Notes: generated by a model not told the origin, from the sequence alone. Positions 35,640 to 46,681 are shown, counted from the first letter of the stretch. The stretch: 64,000 nucleotides of DNA from Platynereis dumerilii (GCA_026936325.1 JAPTHN010000008.1:14733759-14797758), one strand, 5' to 3'. Translations and numbers: made by a program.

Positions 35640-35741
35640 CTGAGTGTTGAGAATATATAAATTGAGGGTCAAATATAATCCATTGCCCTGACATGCCTTG
35701 AAACTGACACATGTATATGAACTGGTAAACAAAAAGTTCAG
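35640..35741 (+). other. Deiodinase copy 1: non-coding first exon (relic)
   Basis: Ends AAAAAGTTCAG|GTGAGAG, matching the position and sequence of the non-coding first exons of copies 2-4 (ATATNAG|GT). The acceptor is at 35915-35916, two bases before the ATG. Its left border is not defined. Confidence 0.5.
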
Positions 35742-35918
35742 GTGAGAGTAGGTCTACATTTTTGGTTGGCTTCAACCATCCCCAAGATCAAAGATCATCT
35801 GGTCGGTCCCTGTAATACTTTCCATCTTTGGTATAGATGAACCTCTGAATCAGAGTGAAATGTTACAGTTAATTTATATGTCTTGCTGGCCTGATATAAT
35901 TCATTTTTTGCTTCAGTC

Positions 35919-37129
35919 ATGGCAAACTTCTTCCGCAGGCTTCTTGGTTTCATTAGAGAATTTTGGGCAATAATTTTACGAACTGTCATGTTGAAGATGA
36001 CCGTCATCTTTTCCCCTTCAGCGTTCAATAAAATTATTGAAGAAAACAGCAGAAGAATTGGAATGAATTTGTCAATAGTGAAAGGAGAAGATTGTGATAA
36101 GACGCTATTACTACAATGGAGCACTGCCGCATACGAAATAGCACTGCGCTAGGAACTGGAAAGAGTTTAAAAATACAGGAATGGAGAGCATATCAAGGAT
36201 GTCCTGCACCTGATGTTCCTGTTGTAAAGATGCCCTTTCATAACAGCAAAACTGGCAGTAATGATTATGAAGAAATTCAGCTTCTTAAAACATTTGCAAG
36301 ACCTGGCATCCCTCTGGTGATAAATTTTGGAACCTGCACCTGACCCCAATCTGGGCTCCACGGTCATTTATGACCTTAGGCACCTACTGATGTACGTCAC
36401 AAAACTTTTCTGAATGGGTGACGTCACTTTGATTGTTTTCTCGACCAATCAGCGGCCAGAAAGCGGTACTCCCTGCTTGTCTGTTGATATACAGACCGGA
36501 ACTAGATTGCCTGACCCCCATTTATGGCAAAGATTGCTTCCTTTCAGAATTCTTGAGCTTGTTGACAAGTTCCAAAGTGAGACTGACTTTGTCTTAGTTT
36601 ACATTGAAGAAGCTCACGCCAGTGATGGTTGGGCTTTCAACAACAACTATGCTGAGGTGAAGATGCACAAATGTAAGTCATCTTAATCTTGACATTAATT
36701 GATCTATCCTAAAACTATGTAATACCTACATTTTTAAGGGGGAGGACCTGGAGTTTTTGTCGATAGAAAATTTCTTATTTTATGGTAACGTTTGCCCCTT
36801 TGTAGTTTCTAACAAAAAGAGCAGCCATATTTTATCATGATGTTATTCATGTATAATCTCATCCTCTTGCATCATTCTGTGTCTTGCTGCGGGCTTGAAA
36901 GATTGTGTGATTGCTGCGAAGATCTTGACTTCAATCCAAGACATCAACTGCGCCCTGGTGTTGGATACCATGAAAAATGAAAGAAGGTTTCCTTATGATG
37001 CTCTACCAGAGAGACTGTTCATCGTAAACGATGGCATCGTGGTATGAGGGCGGCAGGGGACCAGACAACTATCATCTGGAAGAAGTAGAAGAATGGTTGG
37101 AGGATTATCGCAAAAATAAATCTAGATAG
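35919..37129 (+). pseudogene. DIO: Iodothyronine deiodinase copy 1 (pseudogene)
   Basis: Starts MANFFRRLLGFIREFWAI like the intact copies and keeps the Sec region INFGTCT followed by TGA (36341-36343). Several lesions disable it. A frameshift and stop occur around 36118-36152. About 165 bp is inserted directly after the Sec codon, flanked by short CCTGACCCC repeats (near 36339 and 36512). A small insertion lies near 36543. The exon 3 acceptor AG has become GG (near 36891-36892). A frame change sits near 37040. The last exon still ends with the family C terminus at TAG 37127-37129. Copies 2, 3 and 4 show what the ancestral gene looked like. Some transcript could still be made, but a working enzyme is very unlikely. 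Confidence 0.88.
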
Positions 37130-37524
37130 ATTAGAAGTTATTGGAATGATAATCCTTTAAGCTGAAAAGAGTTTAGGTCTTTCGAATGAATGTGATGGGT
37201 TCATGCAAATCTAAATCAGTTCATTTTAACTTTATTATTATGCTACCAGTTATGAACATCGTGTGGTAAATCCTCAATGCATGTTTGTTTGTTTTGACGT
37301 TTTCTGGATTCTTGAATAGCTTTGCTTCTGAGCACTTTGTTTTTTAAGATGGTTTGTTTTGGTTGTGTGAAATGTGTGGTAATTGAATGAACATTACATT
37401 ATAACAATGTTAAAGTTATTTTACAGAATTCAGATGATTTTTTCCAGCATTTGAATATAATAAAACATAGTACTTAAGAAAACGTCTTGGCAGTAAACAA
37501 GTCATGGAAAACAATCAGTACCAA

Positions 37525-37590
37525 AACACGACTGGTTATGAAATGCAATTCTTAAAATATTGTGGAATTGAACTGATGTTTCGGTTATAA
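37525..37590 (+). promoter_or_regulatory. Relic SECIS element of deiodinase copy 1
   Basis: ATGA (37538-37541) and TGAT (37574-37577) bracket a shortened stem (CAATTC/GAATTG) with an AAAA-containing loop. The layout equals the SECIS candidates of copies 2-4, but the stem is weaker. Located about 400 bp after the stop. Confidence 0.6.
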
Positions 37591-37875
37591 ATGTCACTGA
37601 TATGATGAACAATGTCGAACATGGTAGGCTAGACTTGATATTCATATTTATCAGAAATTGATATTTTCTCACTGATGGTTAAATATAATAGAATACAATA
37701 TTATTATTTGAGTTTTCATGGATCTGGTTCATGGTACAGTATTGTTTGAAATGTAATAACGTGTATAATGATAACAAATGATTATATAATTAATACATTA
37801 ATTGATTTTGACAGTAGTGATACCAACAATCCAATGATAAGGGAGACCAGGACTGGTTGTCACAGGGGCTGGTCT

Positions 37876-38256
37876 GTCTACAAGACCGCTGTTTCATTGC
37901 CACTCCTTTTTCCAGTCATATGCTGTCATGTGTTGCCACCTAGTGGCAAGTGTGAAATTTCGCGAGCTCCAGCAGGCCGTCCACATAAATTGATTGTGTG
38001 GAACTCACAAAATTTTGTTGGGAAGAAACCAGAGCTGTTTCTGAGTATGCTGCTGGCCTTGTCTACTTCCTTAGAGCATGTGATTGCCGAGTCTTACTCT
38101 GACTAATCTCAATGTTTAATAGAAACTTTGTGAATGTGCAATGAAATTGGAACTATTTCTTGGGACAGCAATGCTGCAGCATAGAAAATCAACTTTTGTG
38201 CCAGGTGGCAGCAGCATGCAGTTCTCATTTTCACCAGACTGCTATTTGGTTATATG
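37876..38256 (+). repeat. Dispersed repeat R3, plus-strand copy
   Basis: Matches 46139-46530 in inverted orientation over almost 400 bp, from GTCTACAAG to CATTTTCACCAGACTG. It is non-coding despite a 112-codon frame at 37768-38106, which overlaps its border and has no known motif. Confidence 0.7.
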
Positions 38257-38379
38257 TCACACATGTGCTGTGTGAAACATGTCTCTGACTTCTGATCTAA
38301 GCTTAGTGAGTTCACATTGTCTGTCTTATTATGTTCCCAAGTCTCTCATGCATATATTTATGGGACAGGTAACCCACAT

Positions 38380-38467
38380 CATGTAAAGTAGATCTAGAAT
38401 ATAGGTTGAGGACAAGATTTATTCAAAGATATCCATTGAAGGAGAGACAGGTGGACCCAAATATTAG
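38380..38467 (+). other. Deiodinase copy 2: non-coding first exon
   Basis: Shares AGATTTATTCAAAG and the exon end ATATTAG|GTAAGT with copy 3. The intron runs 38468-39557 to TTTCAG, just before the coding exon. The left border and the promoter are uncertain; GGGACAGG and CCCACAT words upstream are also shared with copy 3. Confidence 0.6.
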
Positions 38468-39339
38468 GTAAGTTATATCATGGTCTTCCTTTATCCATTA
38501 GATTTTCTTAAATGTTTCTTCATTTTTGTTATTACACTCATATAAGGCAGTGCGAGGTTCCAATTGATTATGTCTGCACTTTTTGAAATACATATCAACA
38601 TCAAATGGTGTTATATAGACATCATTTCTGCAATTGGACATTGGAAAATCTTTATTATATATATATTAGCTTTTGGGTTGACCTTATTATCATACACATG
38701 TGTCTGATCATTTTGGCAGAAAAGTTGGGGGTCAAGGTTGTCTGTTTTTGGCTGCAATGTTTGCAATATTTGCCAAAAGAAAAAATATTACCTTGTTGCT
38801 ATGAGAGCCTGGTATTAGTCAGGTGGTACTCAATACCTTACAGAAAATACACTGCTCAGTTGAATTCCTGTAGCTGAAAAAGTCCTATAGCAGGTTCTAT
38901 GAATTTTTTAATATTTTATTGAAATGTGCGCTGCTCAAGTCTAGAGATTATTCTATATTTAATTGCGATACCGTTTTGTACCAGAAAAAAAAAAAAAATT
39001 TTGGCGATGCATCAATTGGCCCTTCATAGTATATATATAGGCTTAGTCATTCTATATATTTGGTTGGACACTGTCACGTAACTTTGATAAGAAGGGGGAA
39101 AGTCAGGCTGTAAGAATATATCATGATCATCAGATTGGGGTCTGAACTCCCCCCCCCCCAATACTGAATGTTGTGGAGGAATAGGCATGAAGCAGCAAAT
39201 GAAGCCTAATAAGCATACAAGTTGACACAAAAACCTCTTGTGATTCATATACAAAAGGAAAAACAAATTACCTGAGATAAAACAGACCCTTAAGATGCCT
39301 AGAACTTGTTTTTAAAGAATTTAAAAGTTCTTGGCTTTT

Positions 39340-39430
39340 GGGTGGCTCTGATGACCCGCAGACCAGAGCTTCAACCCTTCCGGCCTTGCAACTAAGAGAC
39401 CCCCTTCCAAATGACATTTCAACCGCTGCG
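39340..39430 (+). repeat. Fragment of MITE family R4
   Basis: Carries CCCGCAGACC, AGCTTCAACC, and AAATGACAT in the order seen in 42034-42387. It lies inside intron 1 of deiodinase copy 2. Confidence 0.4.
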
Positions 39431-39559
39431 GCTCAGTATAGGGTTGATGATGATGTTAAATCAGTGATTGAAGTAGGTGAAAGATTTGCCATTGCACATA
39501 ATCTTTTGTGATTAACCTTGTTCAAATATTTCTCTGTAGTTTCTTTTTCTATTTCAGTC

Positions 39560-40724
39560 ATGTCAAACTTCTTCTACAGACTCTGGTTTTTCCTGAGAGA
39601 AAGTTGGGCAGTGCTATGCTTGCATGGCAAGCTCAAGTTACACCTCATCTTTTCCCCTTCAACATACAACAGAACTATGAAAGAAAAAAGTAAAAAAACT
39701 GGCATGCATTTAACGAAACTTGAACTTGCGGATTATGCCGAAACCCTAACATATTTCAGCACTATTGCTCATAAAATAGGAATTCTTTGGGAAGAGTTTT
39801 TGTGTGGGCGGAAAGCATACCAAGGTTGTGTTGCACCCGACATTACTGTTTTTAAGATGCCTGGGGATAATAACGAGACTGGCATCAAGGATTACGAAGA
39901 AATTAAGCTTCTAAAAACATTTGCAAGACCTGGCATCCCTCTGGTGATAAATTTTGGAAGTTGCACCTGACCCCCGTTTATGGCAAAGATGGCTTCCTTT
40001 GTTGAGCTTGTTGACAAGTTCCAAAGTGAGGCTGACTTTGTCTTAGTTTACATTGATGAAGCCCATTCCAGCGATGGCTGGGTTTTCAACAACAACTATG
40101 CAGATGTTAAGAAGCACAAGTGTAAGTATTAAGGAAGTTAAAATCAACAAAAATTGTTCATAGAGTTGAAATTTTATTAAATGAATAAATAAAGCATCCT
40201 TGAAGTATAAAGAAAATGAAAAAAAAAAAAAAAAAAACTGTAATCAATAGATTAATGGAGTGATAAATTTAGGCCCCGTCTAACAATAAATATACACTGC
40301 AAAACCTTCAGCGTTACTTTAACGGCAGCTACCATAATGAATACAGAAAAGTGCCATTTTACCTCGGAAAACCTTTTTTTACGCCATTTACTTTTGTTGT
40401 AACGGCAACTGTCGGCAGCTGGTTTAACAGTGCATATATATAATAACTTTTTTTCTTTCTCAACTAATTACTTTAATTATGCAATTTGTAGGCTTAGAAG
40501 ACCGTGTGACTGCTGCGAAGATCTTCACTTCAATCCAAAAAATCAACTGCCCTCTGGTGTTGGATACCATGAGAAATGAAGGAAGACTTACTTACGCAGC
40601 TATGCCTGAGAGGGTAATCATCGTAAATAACGGTGTCATTGAATATCGAGGTGGCAGGGGACCAAGGGATTACCGTTTGGAAGAAGTCGAAGATTGGTTG
40701 GAGGATTATTGTAAGAATAAATAA
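39560..40724 (+). CDS. DIO: Iodothyronine deiodinase copy 2 (selenoprotein)
   Basis: Coding exons 39560-40121 and 40492-40724 (phase-1 intron, GTAAGT to TTGTAG) give 264 residues including selenocysteine at codon 137 (TGA 39968-39970). The active site INFGSCT-U-PPFM matches the DIO1/DIO3 type, with Cys two residues before Sec. The conserved His regions YIDEAHSSDGW and KKHK follow. The fold is thioredoxin-like, and the hydrophobic N-terminal ~35 residues probably anchor it in a membrane. The family removes iodine from thyroid hormones with a thiol cofactor; substrate preference cannot be told from sequence. The end of exon 2 codes for VEDWLEDYCKNK. ATG 39560 is chosen because an acceptor (TTTCAG|TC) stands two bases before it in all four copies. 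Without Sec decoding the product would be truncated at 136 residues. Confidence 0.93.
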
Positions 40725-40888
40725 AGATAGTGCTTGTAACAGGTATTACACCAAATCCCAAGAAGTATAAAAACATACTTTTTGTACTTTAATACGTGTT
40801 TACCTATTTGTTAATGCCCTCATCTCGCCCTCTTCTCATTGATACATTATGAAGGCTTGCAGAGGCTATGACATTGTTCAGGACTGTC

Positions 40889-40946
40889 ATTGATACGGCC
40901 GTAATTGATGCATCGGAAAAACTGTCTGCATCAATAACGTATCAAT
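40889..40946 (+). other. Long hairpin in the copy 2 3' UTR
   Basis: ATTGATACG (40889-40897) pairs with CGTATCAAT (40938-40946). Then, after a small bulge, TAATTGATGCA (40902-40912) pairs at 10 of 11 bases with TGCATCAATAA (40927-40937), leaving a 14-nt loop. It lacks the ATGA and TGA quartet of a SECIS. It could be a regulatory RNA structure, a small pre-miRNA-like hairpin, or chance. Confidence 0.5.
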
Positions 40947-41339
40947 ACAAAGCAGCATGTTTTGAATATTTATTGTTTACATACCAATTGGCTTATTTAT
41001 CGAGAAATATTAATAGAAATCCACTAGAATTCACGCCGTTTACCTCAAAATCGTACCACTTATTTTCTGTACTCGCCTGAAAACTCATTGGACGAGACCG
41101 CATTTCAATATGGGGGGCCGGGGTGATGCAAATTTGGAATTCTTGTCATTTTCAACATGAAGCTCACCAATAAGGTTGGAATTTTGCAGTTTCTCAAGGT
41201 TTGTGAAAAGATATTTTCTGATAATCACTTCGAAAGAAGATTGTTCTCAATGACATCCCTAGCCTGTACTATCGAGGAGACTAAATGTTTCCGGACAAGC
41301 TCTCATATTCTTTCACAATTGATTGAATATTTTAACATC

Positions 41340-41405
41340 AACTGTTACTTGTGATGACGTGAAATTCTTCAAATGTTCTGGAATTTCACTGATTTTAAGT
41401 GATGG
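41340..41405 (+). promoter_or_regulatory. SECIS element of deiodinase copy 2
   Basis: Quartet strands ATGA (41354-41357) and TGAT (41390-41393) enclose a perfect 9 bp stem, GTGAAATTC/GAATTTCAC, with AAA in the apical loop 13 nt after ATGA. A lower helix forms from TTACTT and AAGTGA. This matches the eukaryotic SECIS plan, which recruits SBP2 and the Sec elongation factor to read UGA as selenocysteine. It lies 630 nt after the stop, with AATAAA following at 41499. Confidence 0.85.
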
Positions 41406-41409
41406 ATTT

Positions 41410-42033
41410 TGTTGTTGTTGTTTTTTTATTATGGTTTTAGAAAATCTTTTTTTTCATTCACACGGTTTCTATCACACAGTGTTAACATCTTAAGATGTAA
41501 TAAAGAATATTGCTGACATACATTTAGATGATGTTTTCTTTATACTATAAGTTGTACTCATAATTTGATATTGAGCTGAGTCAACATTTGTCTTCCCTCC
41601 ATCGTCAATCCATCATTGCATATATTTGATATTTAACCGTATTACAGAGAACTGTAGCAGTGCATCCAGAGCTTAGCCATAGTTTAGCATTGTTGTGGTT
41701 ATTTAAAAATGTTATCACCAAACCAGTATATTTTTGTTTATTCTTTTTCATTTAAGAAATAAAGTATGTATACTACGTTAAATTGCCAATTATTTTTTCG
41801 GTCCAAGGAATGAAATAAACTTAACTTCAGAAAATTCCTGCCAACCTACCGTACTTACCTACAGTGCCCAAAAAGATTTTCCAAAACACCAAAAGCAGGA
41901 ACGCATCCAGATAATGTCGGACGGGGAGTTTATGAACGCAGATGTACTAAGAATATCGGGTTAAAATCTTTCTTAATTGAATTAAAATCTGCAGGTCCAA
42001 GGGGCTGGGATTCCTATTGGAAGCATTGGTGCT
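41410..42033 (+). other. End of copy 2 transcript and intergenic DNA
   Basis: Holds the likely polyadenylation signal AATAAA (41499-41504) and otherwise non-coding AT-rich DNA, partly similar to the DNA following the copy 3 SECIS. Confidence 0.45.
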
Positions 42034-42387
42034 CAGTGTTCGAAATAAGGGGATTTTGACCCCCCAAATGTTATAAGGGCCCCCTCAAATAAATTTTTTA
42101 GAGGGACCCAGGGGGGGTCCTTAAAAAAACCCCTCAAATACTAAAAGTGCATGATTTAGTCCAGAAATGGGGTTTTCAAAAGTAATTTTCTAGGATAATA
42201 CATGCTTGAAACACTCAGAATTCATTTCAGAGTACATGTAGTAAGTCCTTTCTGAAACCCCTCAGCTTCTAGGGGCCTTTGGTGGCCCGCGGACCGTCGG
42301 ATCTCCGGCCACAAAAGCTTCGACCGTTCAGGTCTTGCCAGTGACAGACCCCCCCCCCCCAAATGACATGGGCTATTTCGACCACTG
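42034..42387 (+). mobile_element. hAT MITE (family R4), complete copy
   Basis: Ends CAGTGTTCGAAATA and TATTTCGACCACTG are imperfect inverses of hAT type, and the perfect 8-mer TTGGTGCT stands on both outer sides. Rich in C and G runs; non-coding. Confidence 0.8.
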
Positions 42388-42799
42388 TTGGTGCTGATTT
42401 AAACATGGCGGAAATACTGCCTTCCCAAAATACCCTGCAGCATGACTGCCAATCTTCATTTTATAGGGTCCCTGCAAGCCAAACTTAGACCAAATGGTGA
42501 AAAAATACAGCATTTTAGAAGAATAGCCAGTAGTAAGCAAACAGGTTCATCTCAAAATACAAGAAGAAATGGAATTCAAGGTGACTCAGATTTTTTGTAA
42601 CTCTTTATTATTTGGTACAGTTCCTGAAAGTTATCACAGTTCATTTGGTGCTTGTAGTGAAAAATGGGAAATTCAATCTGTACAAAATCAGGGTTATCAG
42701 ACAAAGTTGATGACAGTCGTGACCCTTGAATGACATGGCATTAACAGTTCACATGGAGCTACAATGCTGCCTGATCCCTATGCCTCTCTGTCAATAATA

Positions 42800-42925
42800 G
42801 ATATAGGACAGGGCTGGAAAATTGACCCACATGTAAAGTAAATATGTAGTTTGAACTCCAGATTTATTCAAAGTTTATTTTGGCATTGAAGCAGACACAC
42901 ATGGACTGATAGACAAAAATATCAG
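42800..42925 (+). other. Deiodinase copy 3: non-coding first exon
   Basis: Carries CCAGATTTATTCAAAG and ends GACAAAAATATCAG|GTAATAT. The intron (42926-43205) is only 280 bp. Homologous to the first exons of copies 2 and 4; the left border is approximate. Confidence 0.6.
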
Positions 42926-43207
42926 GTAATATCATATATTTCTATAATCTATTAGATTCGCATCACACTTTTCACATCATTTGCTCATTGCATAGAACGA
43001 AATTGCGTAAGCCAAAAATTAATGTTAGCTCTTATATATTGGAGAATCGAATTTCTCTCAGAATGTATATTGAAGCATATAATATATTTCTTCACTAGGA
43101 CAATCTTCACATATTTTTCAATAGTGCAAAGTGGAGTAATTTGTCCTTACACACAATCTGTTAAAATTTCCTTTATCAAATCCAAAATTCCATCTTACAT
43201 TTCAGTC

Positions 43208-44605
43208 ATGGCGAACTTCTTCTTCAGACTTTGGGGTTTCCTGAAGGAATGTGGAGGGATGATATTTAAACTCAGCATGCTCAGGCTATACCTCATCTTT
43301 TCACCGGCGACCTTCCATAAAATCATCAAGGAAAGGGGTGAAAAAAGTGGGATGGATAAATCGAAACTGAAACCAGAAGATTATGCCGAAACCTTGACAC
43401 ATTTTAGCACTATTGCAAATCAAATAGCAACTCTGTGGGAGGAATTTTGGCATGAACGGAGAGCATACCTGGGATGTCCAGCACCGGATTTTCCTGTCAT
43501 TAAGATGCCTAAGGAGAACAATAAGACTGGCATAAATGACTATGAAGAAATTCAGCTTCTCAAAACTTTCGCCAGACCTGGAATCCCTCTGGTGATTAAC
43601 TTTGGAAGCTGCACCTGACCCCCGTTCATGGCAAAGATAGCTTCCTTTGTTGAGCTTGTTGGCAAGTTCCAAAGTGAGGCTGACTTTGTCTTAGTTTACA
43701 TCGACGAAGCTCACGCCAGTGATGGTTGGGCTTTCAACAACAACTATGCTGAGGTTAAAAAACACAAATGTAAGTACATGAATATTGAAGTCCATCTAAC
43801 TGAAACTTAAGTTGTTCAGAGTCGTGTTGAAATTAATGAAAGAATTTTTTTAACAACAGGGCGTAGAAATTTATTAAACAACTTGCAGCAACATTGTGAT
43901 AAGATCGCAATGTTTGTGAAAATTACTCAGAATTGTATGGTAGACATGATGTTGTACATTGTTGTGGAGAAATGTCATGGTGTTAGCATGCGACGTTGTA
44001 GCAATTTAAAGTGTTCACATTTCAACTTCACAGTGTTGCAAAAAAAACATCTAATCTAAATTGTGTTCACATTGTGGCAACATAATTTCTACCATACACG
44101 TACATTTCTACATGACAATAAACGAGCAAGAAATGGTGTGGCCTCCAAATGATGAAAACAGTATTAAATTTTAGTGTTAACATTCCTTAAAAGACAAACT
44201 TAGGCACTCCAGCAATTGGTGCTCTTTCTTTCTTGACTTTTTCTTCTCAATAATTGTTATCTTTTGCCTCATTATTGTGTCCTCAGCCTACCAAGTGCAT
44301 ACATACAGGACATAGAGCCCCAATCATCCATCCATCCATCGCAATTAATTTATCAACATTTTGCAGGCTTAGAAGATCGTGTGATTGCCGCGAGGATTTT
44401 AAATTCAATCCAAGAAATCAACTGCCCCCTGGTGTTGGACACCATGAAAAATGAAGGAAGGTTTGCATACGCTGCTATACCAGAGAGGGCGTTCATTGTC
44501 AATAATGGCATCATTGAATATCAAGGTGGCAGAGGACCAGGGGACTACCGTCTGGATGAAGTTGAAGATTGGTTGGAGGATTACCGCAAGAAAAAGTCCA
44601 GCTAG
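43208..44605 (+). CDS. DIO: Iodothyronine deiodinase copy 3 (selenoprotein)
   Basis: Exons 43208-43769 and 44367-44605 (phase-1 intron, GTAAGT to TTGCAG) encode 266 residues with Sec at codon 137 (TGA 43616-43618). Active-site block INFGSCT-U-PPFM, then YIDEAHASDGW, the KKHK His region, CLEDRVIAA at the splice junction, and GGRGPGDYRLDEVEDWLEDY at the C terminus, all as in vertebrate deiodinases. The N terminus MANFFFRLWGFLKE is amphipathic to hydrophobic. An open frame continues 62 codons upstream of ATG 43208, but it crosses the TTTCAG acceptor and has no counterpart in the other copies, so it is intron. It is the closest match to copies 2 and 4, with no lesion seen. Deiodination is inferred from the family; an ancestral redox or iodotyrosine role cannot be excluded. 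Confidence 0.93.
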
Positions 44606-44951
44606 TTGCAATGGTATTTGCAATATTTTGGTCAAAAAGTAATGTTAAAGCTACGTATCATTTTGATCACTGATTTGACCAAATTTTAGATATATGGAGT
44701 CTTTTGTTTTTTGTTTTGATATCTCTTTGTAATGGCAATGTATGTTCTTTAATTACTATGTATTTATTTTAACTTAAATATGTTAGTCAAAAGGAAGAGA
44801 ATGATGTTGTCACCATAATAGTTAATACTTAGTTATGCCATTTTGCATTTAATGTGTGCTATATTATTTTGTATCATCACAATATTCAGCCTGAGTGTTC
44901 AGAGTGTTACAAAATGTATCCTGTGTGACAGTGTATGTCTCACTCTTCAAT

Positions 44952-45061
44952 CAAATTAAAAAATAACGTGCAAGCACTTTAAGCTGCGTCAAAGGTCCAT
45001 GAATTGTCATCAGCCTTTTGTGGAACTTGTAGAATTTCTCACTGATCGATAGCAATAGTTT

Positions 45062-45126
<65 letters not shown>

Positions 45127-45620
45127 TTGAAGAGCAATCGAATGTTTTTGAAAAGACGGTGGTCTTTTTTGCTAATTACCAATTATAGTTACTTGGGTGT
45201 TGATTGGTATTGAACTATCATGTGTGATTCTGAAGTGCAATTAGTGAATTACCCTTCAGTTAAGACAGTTATTGATAAGATGTAATTCTGGCTGCCTCAA
45301 CTGTCATCCTCGAAACAGAATTGCTATTGAACATCCCCTTGTTTAAACTTCAATTATATCAATTTATATGGTTCATTTGAGGGCGCTCCCAAGAAAGAGA
45401 GGATATGCCAGCTGGAAGAAGAAGAAGATGCGCGCGCATCTCTATAGCTTGACCCTTGACCCCAAAAGCAACAGTCCATTTAGTTTCTTTATTAATTTTT
45501 TTGTTACGGTGGGCAACCAAAATTGACTGGGCTTTAGGAAATATTCCATTGAGACTGTATTTCAAGTTTGAATGAGATTGGTGAGAGAGGACGATCTCAG
45601 GAGTGCTAACAAGATTTGAA
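44952..45620 (+). repeat. Dispersed repeat R5, copy 2, with CTAT microsatellite
   Basis: Begins TTAAAAAATAACGTGCAAGC like 30974 and includes a long (CTAT)n tract (about 45061-45125) and a CTGGAAGAAGAAGAAG word. It lies between the copy 3 stop and its SECIS, so it is either within a long 3' UTR or spliced or terminated around. Confidence 0.55.
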
Positions 45621-46138
45621 CACAATGCTTGAGGTAAAAGCTGCTTGACGCAGCTAAAAACTCCTCATCCTCCTCTCATCAATAAATTCTTGTTGAGGCA
45701 ATAACTCGTCTCAGAGGCCTGCATCGTATCATTCATCAAAAGTTACCTTTACACAGTTTACAGTGTGTACCAACCAAGTGACCTAATTAAGGTTTTTTTT
45801 TGTTACATTTTTTGCCAGTTCTCATATAAAGAGCAAACAACAAACATTGCCATGCAACCAGTATGCTGTCTAATATCACAAGTAATTAACACATAAAAAA
45901 TTGGAAATCAATCTGTTAAGTTTGTGGGGAGATTTGGCAGTTTTAGCAAATTTTAGTGCATTTTTTACTGAAATCACCAAAACTTTTTATTGCTAAATAT
46001 CTGACGCTTGTAAGTTCGCATCAATATGTCATGCACTTAATTACAGCTTACTGGCTATGTCATATTGAATACATTTGTTTCCAATACAAAATTTAAGATT
46101 TAATGATTAACTAGGTCGTGTCGCATAGAGCAAACTGT

Positions 46139-46530
46139 ACACAGTCAGTCTAGTGAAAATGAGAACTGCGTGCTGCTGCCACCTGGCACAAAAGTTGATT
46201 TTGTATGCTACAGCATTGCTGTCGAGAAGAAATAGTTCCAATTTCATTGCAAATTCACAAAATTTCTATTAAAGATTGATGTATACCAGAGCCAGATTGG
46301 GCAATCACATTCTCTAAGGTAGACAAGGCCATCAGCACACTCAGAAACAGCCCCGGTTTCTTCCAGACAAAATTTTGTGAGTTCCTCAGACTGAAATGAT
46401 GTGGACCACTTGCAGGAGCTCGCGGAATAGCGCACTAGTCACTAGGTGGCAACACATGACAGCATATGTTCTGATCTGCCAAGGCTGGAACAAGAAATGG
46501 CAATGTAACAGCGGTCCACTTGTAGACATG
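46139..46530 (-). repeat. Dispersed repeat R3, minus-strand copy
   Basis: Inverted counterpart of 37876-38256. It ends about 85 bp before the SECIS element of copy 3. Confidence 0.7.
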
Positions 46531-46613
46531 TACACAGTGTTTATGCTGATAGACTGTGAATTGATGCTTCATATTCTTTTAATTATGATTAGATATTCTT
46601 AAACATCAACATC

Positions 46614-46681
46614 AGCCATTATTTGTGATGACGTGAAATTCTTCAAATGATCTGGAATTTCACTGATGTTTATAGTAATGG
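46614..46681 (+). promoter_or_regulatory. SECIS element of deiodinase copy 3
   Basis: ATGA (46628-46631) and TGAT (46664-46667) with the same perfect stem GTGAAATTC/GAATTTCAC and an AAA loop. The lower helix differs from copy 2 but is kept by other pairs (CCATTA with TAATGG), which argues for selection on structure. It lies 2.0 kb after the stop. A possible AATAAA follows at 47017-47022. Confidence 0.82.

Noticed and set aside
39968-39970. TGA in copy 2 as an inactivating stop
   Set aside because: The same TGA stands at codon 137 in the three intact copies within SCT-U-PPFM, coding continues after it, and SECIS-like elements follow; it is read as Sec.
40889-40946. Hairpin after copy 2 as its SECIS element
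   Set aside because: It lacks the ATGA and TGA quartet strands; a far better SECIS lies at 41340-41405.
43022-43207. Open frame extending deiodinase copy 3 by 62 residues upstream
   Set aside because: It crosses the conserved TTTCAG acceptor two bases before ATG and has no counterpart in the other copies; it is intron.
45061-45125. CTAT array as a CRISPR or functional array
   Set aside because: Plain tetranucleotide microsatellite in a eukaryotic repeat.
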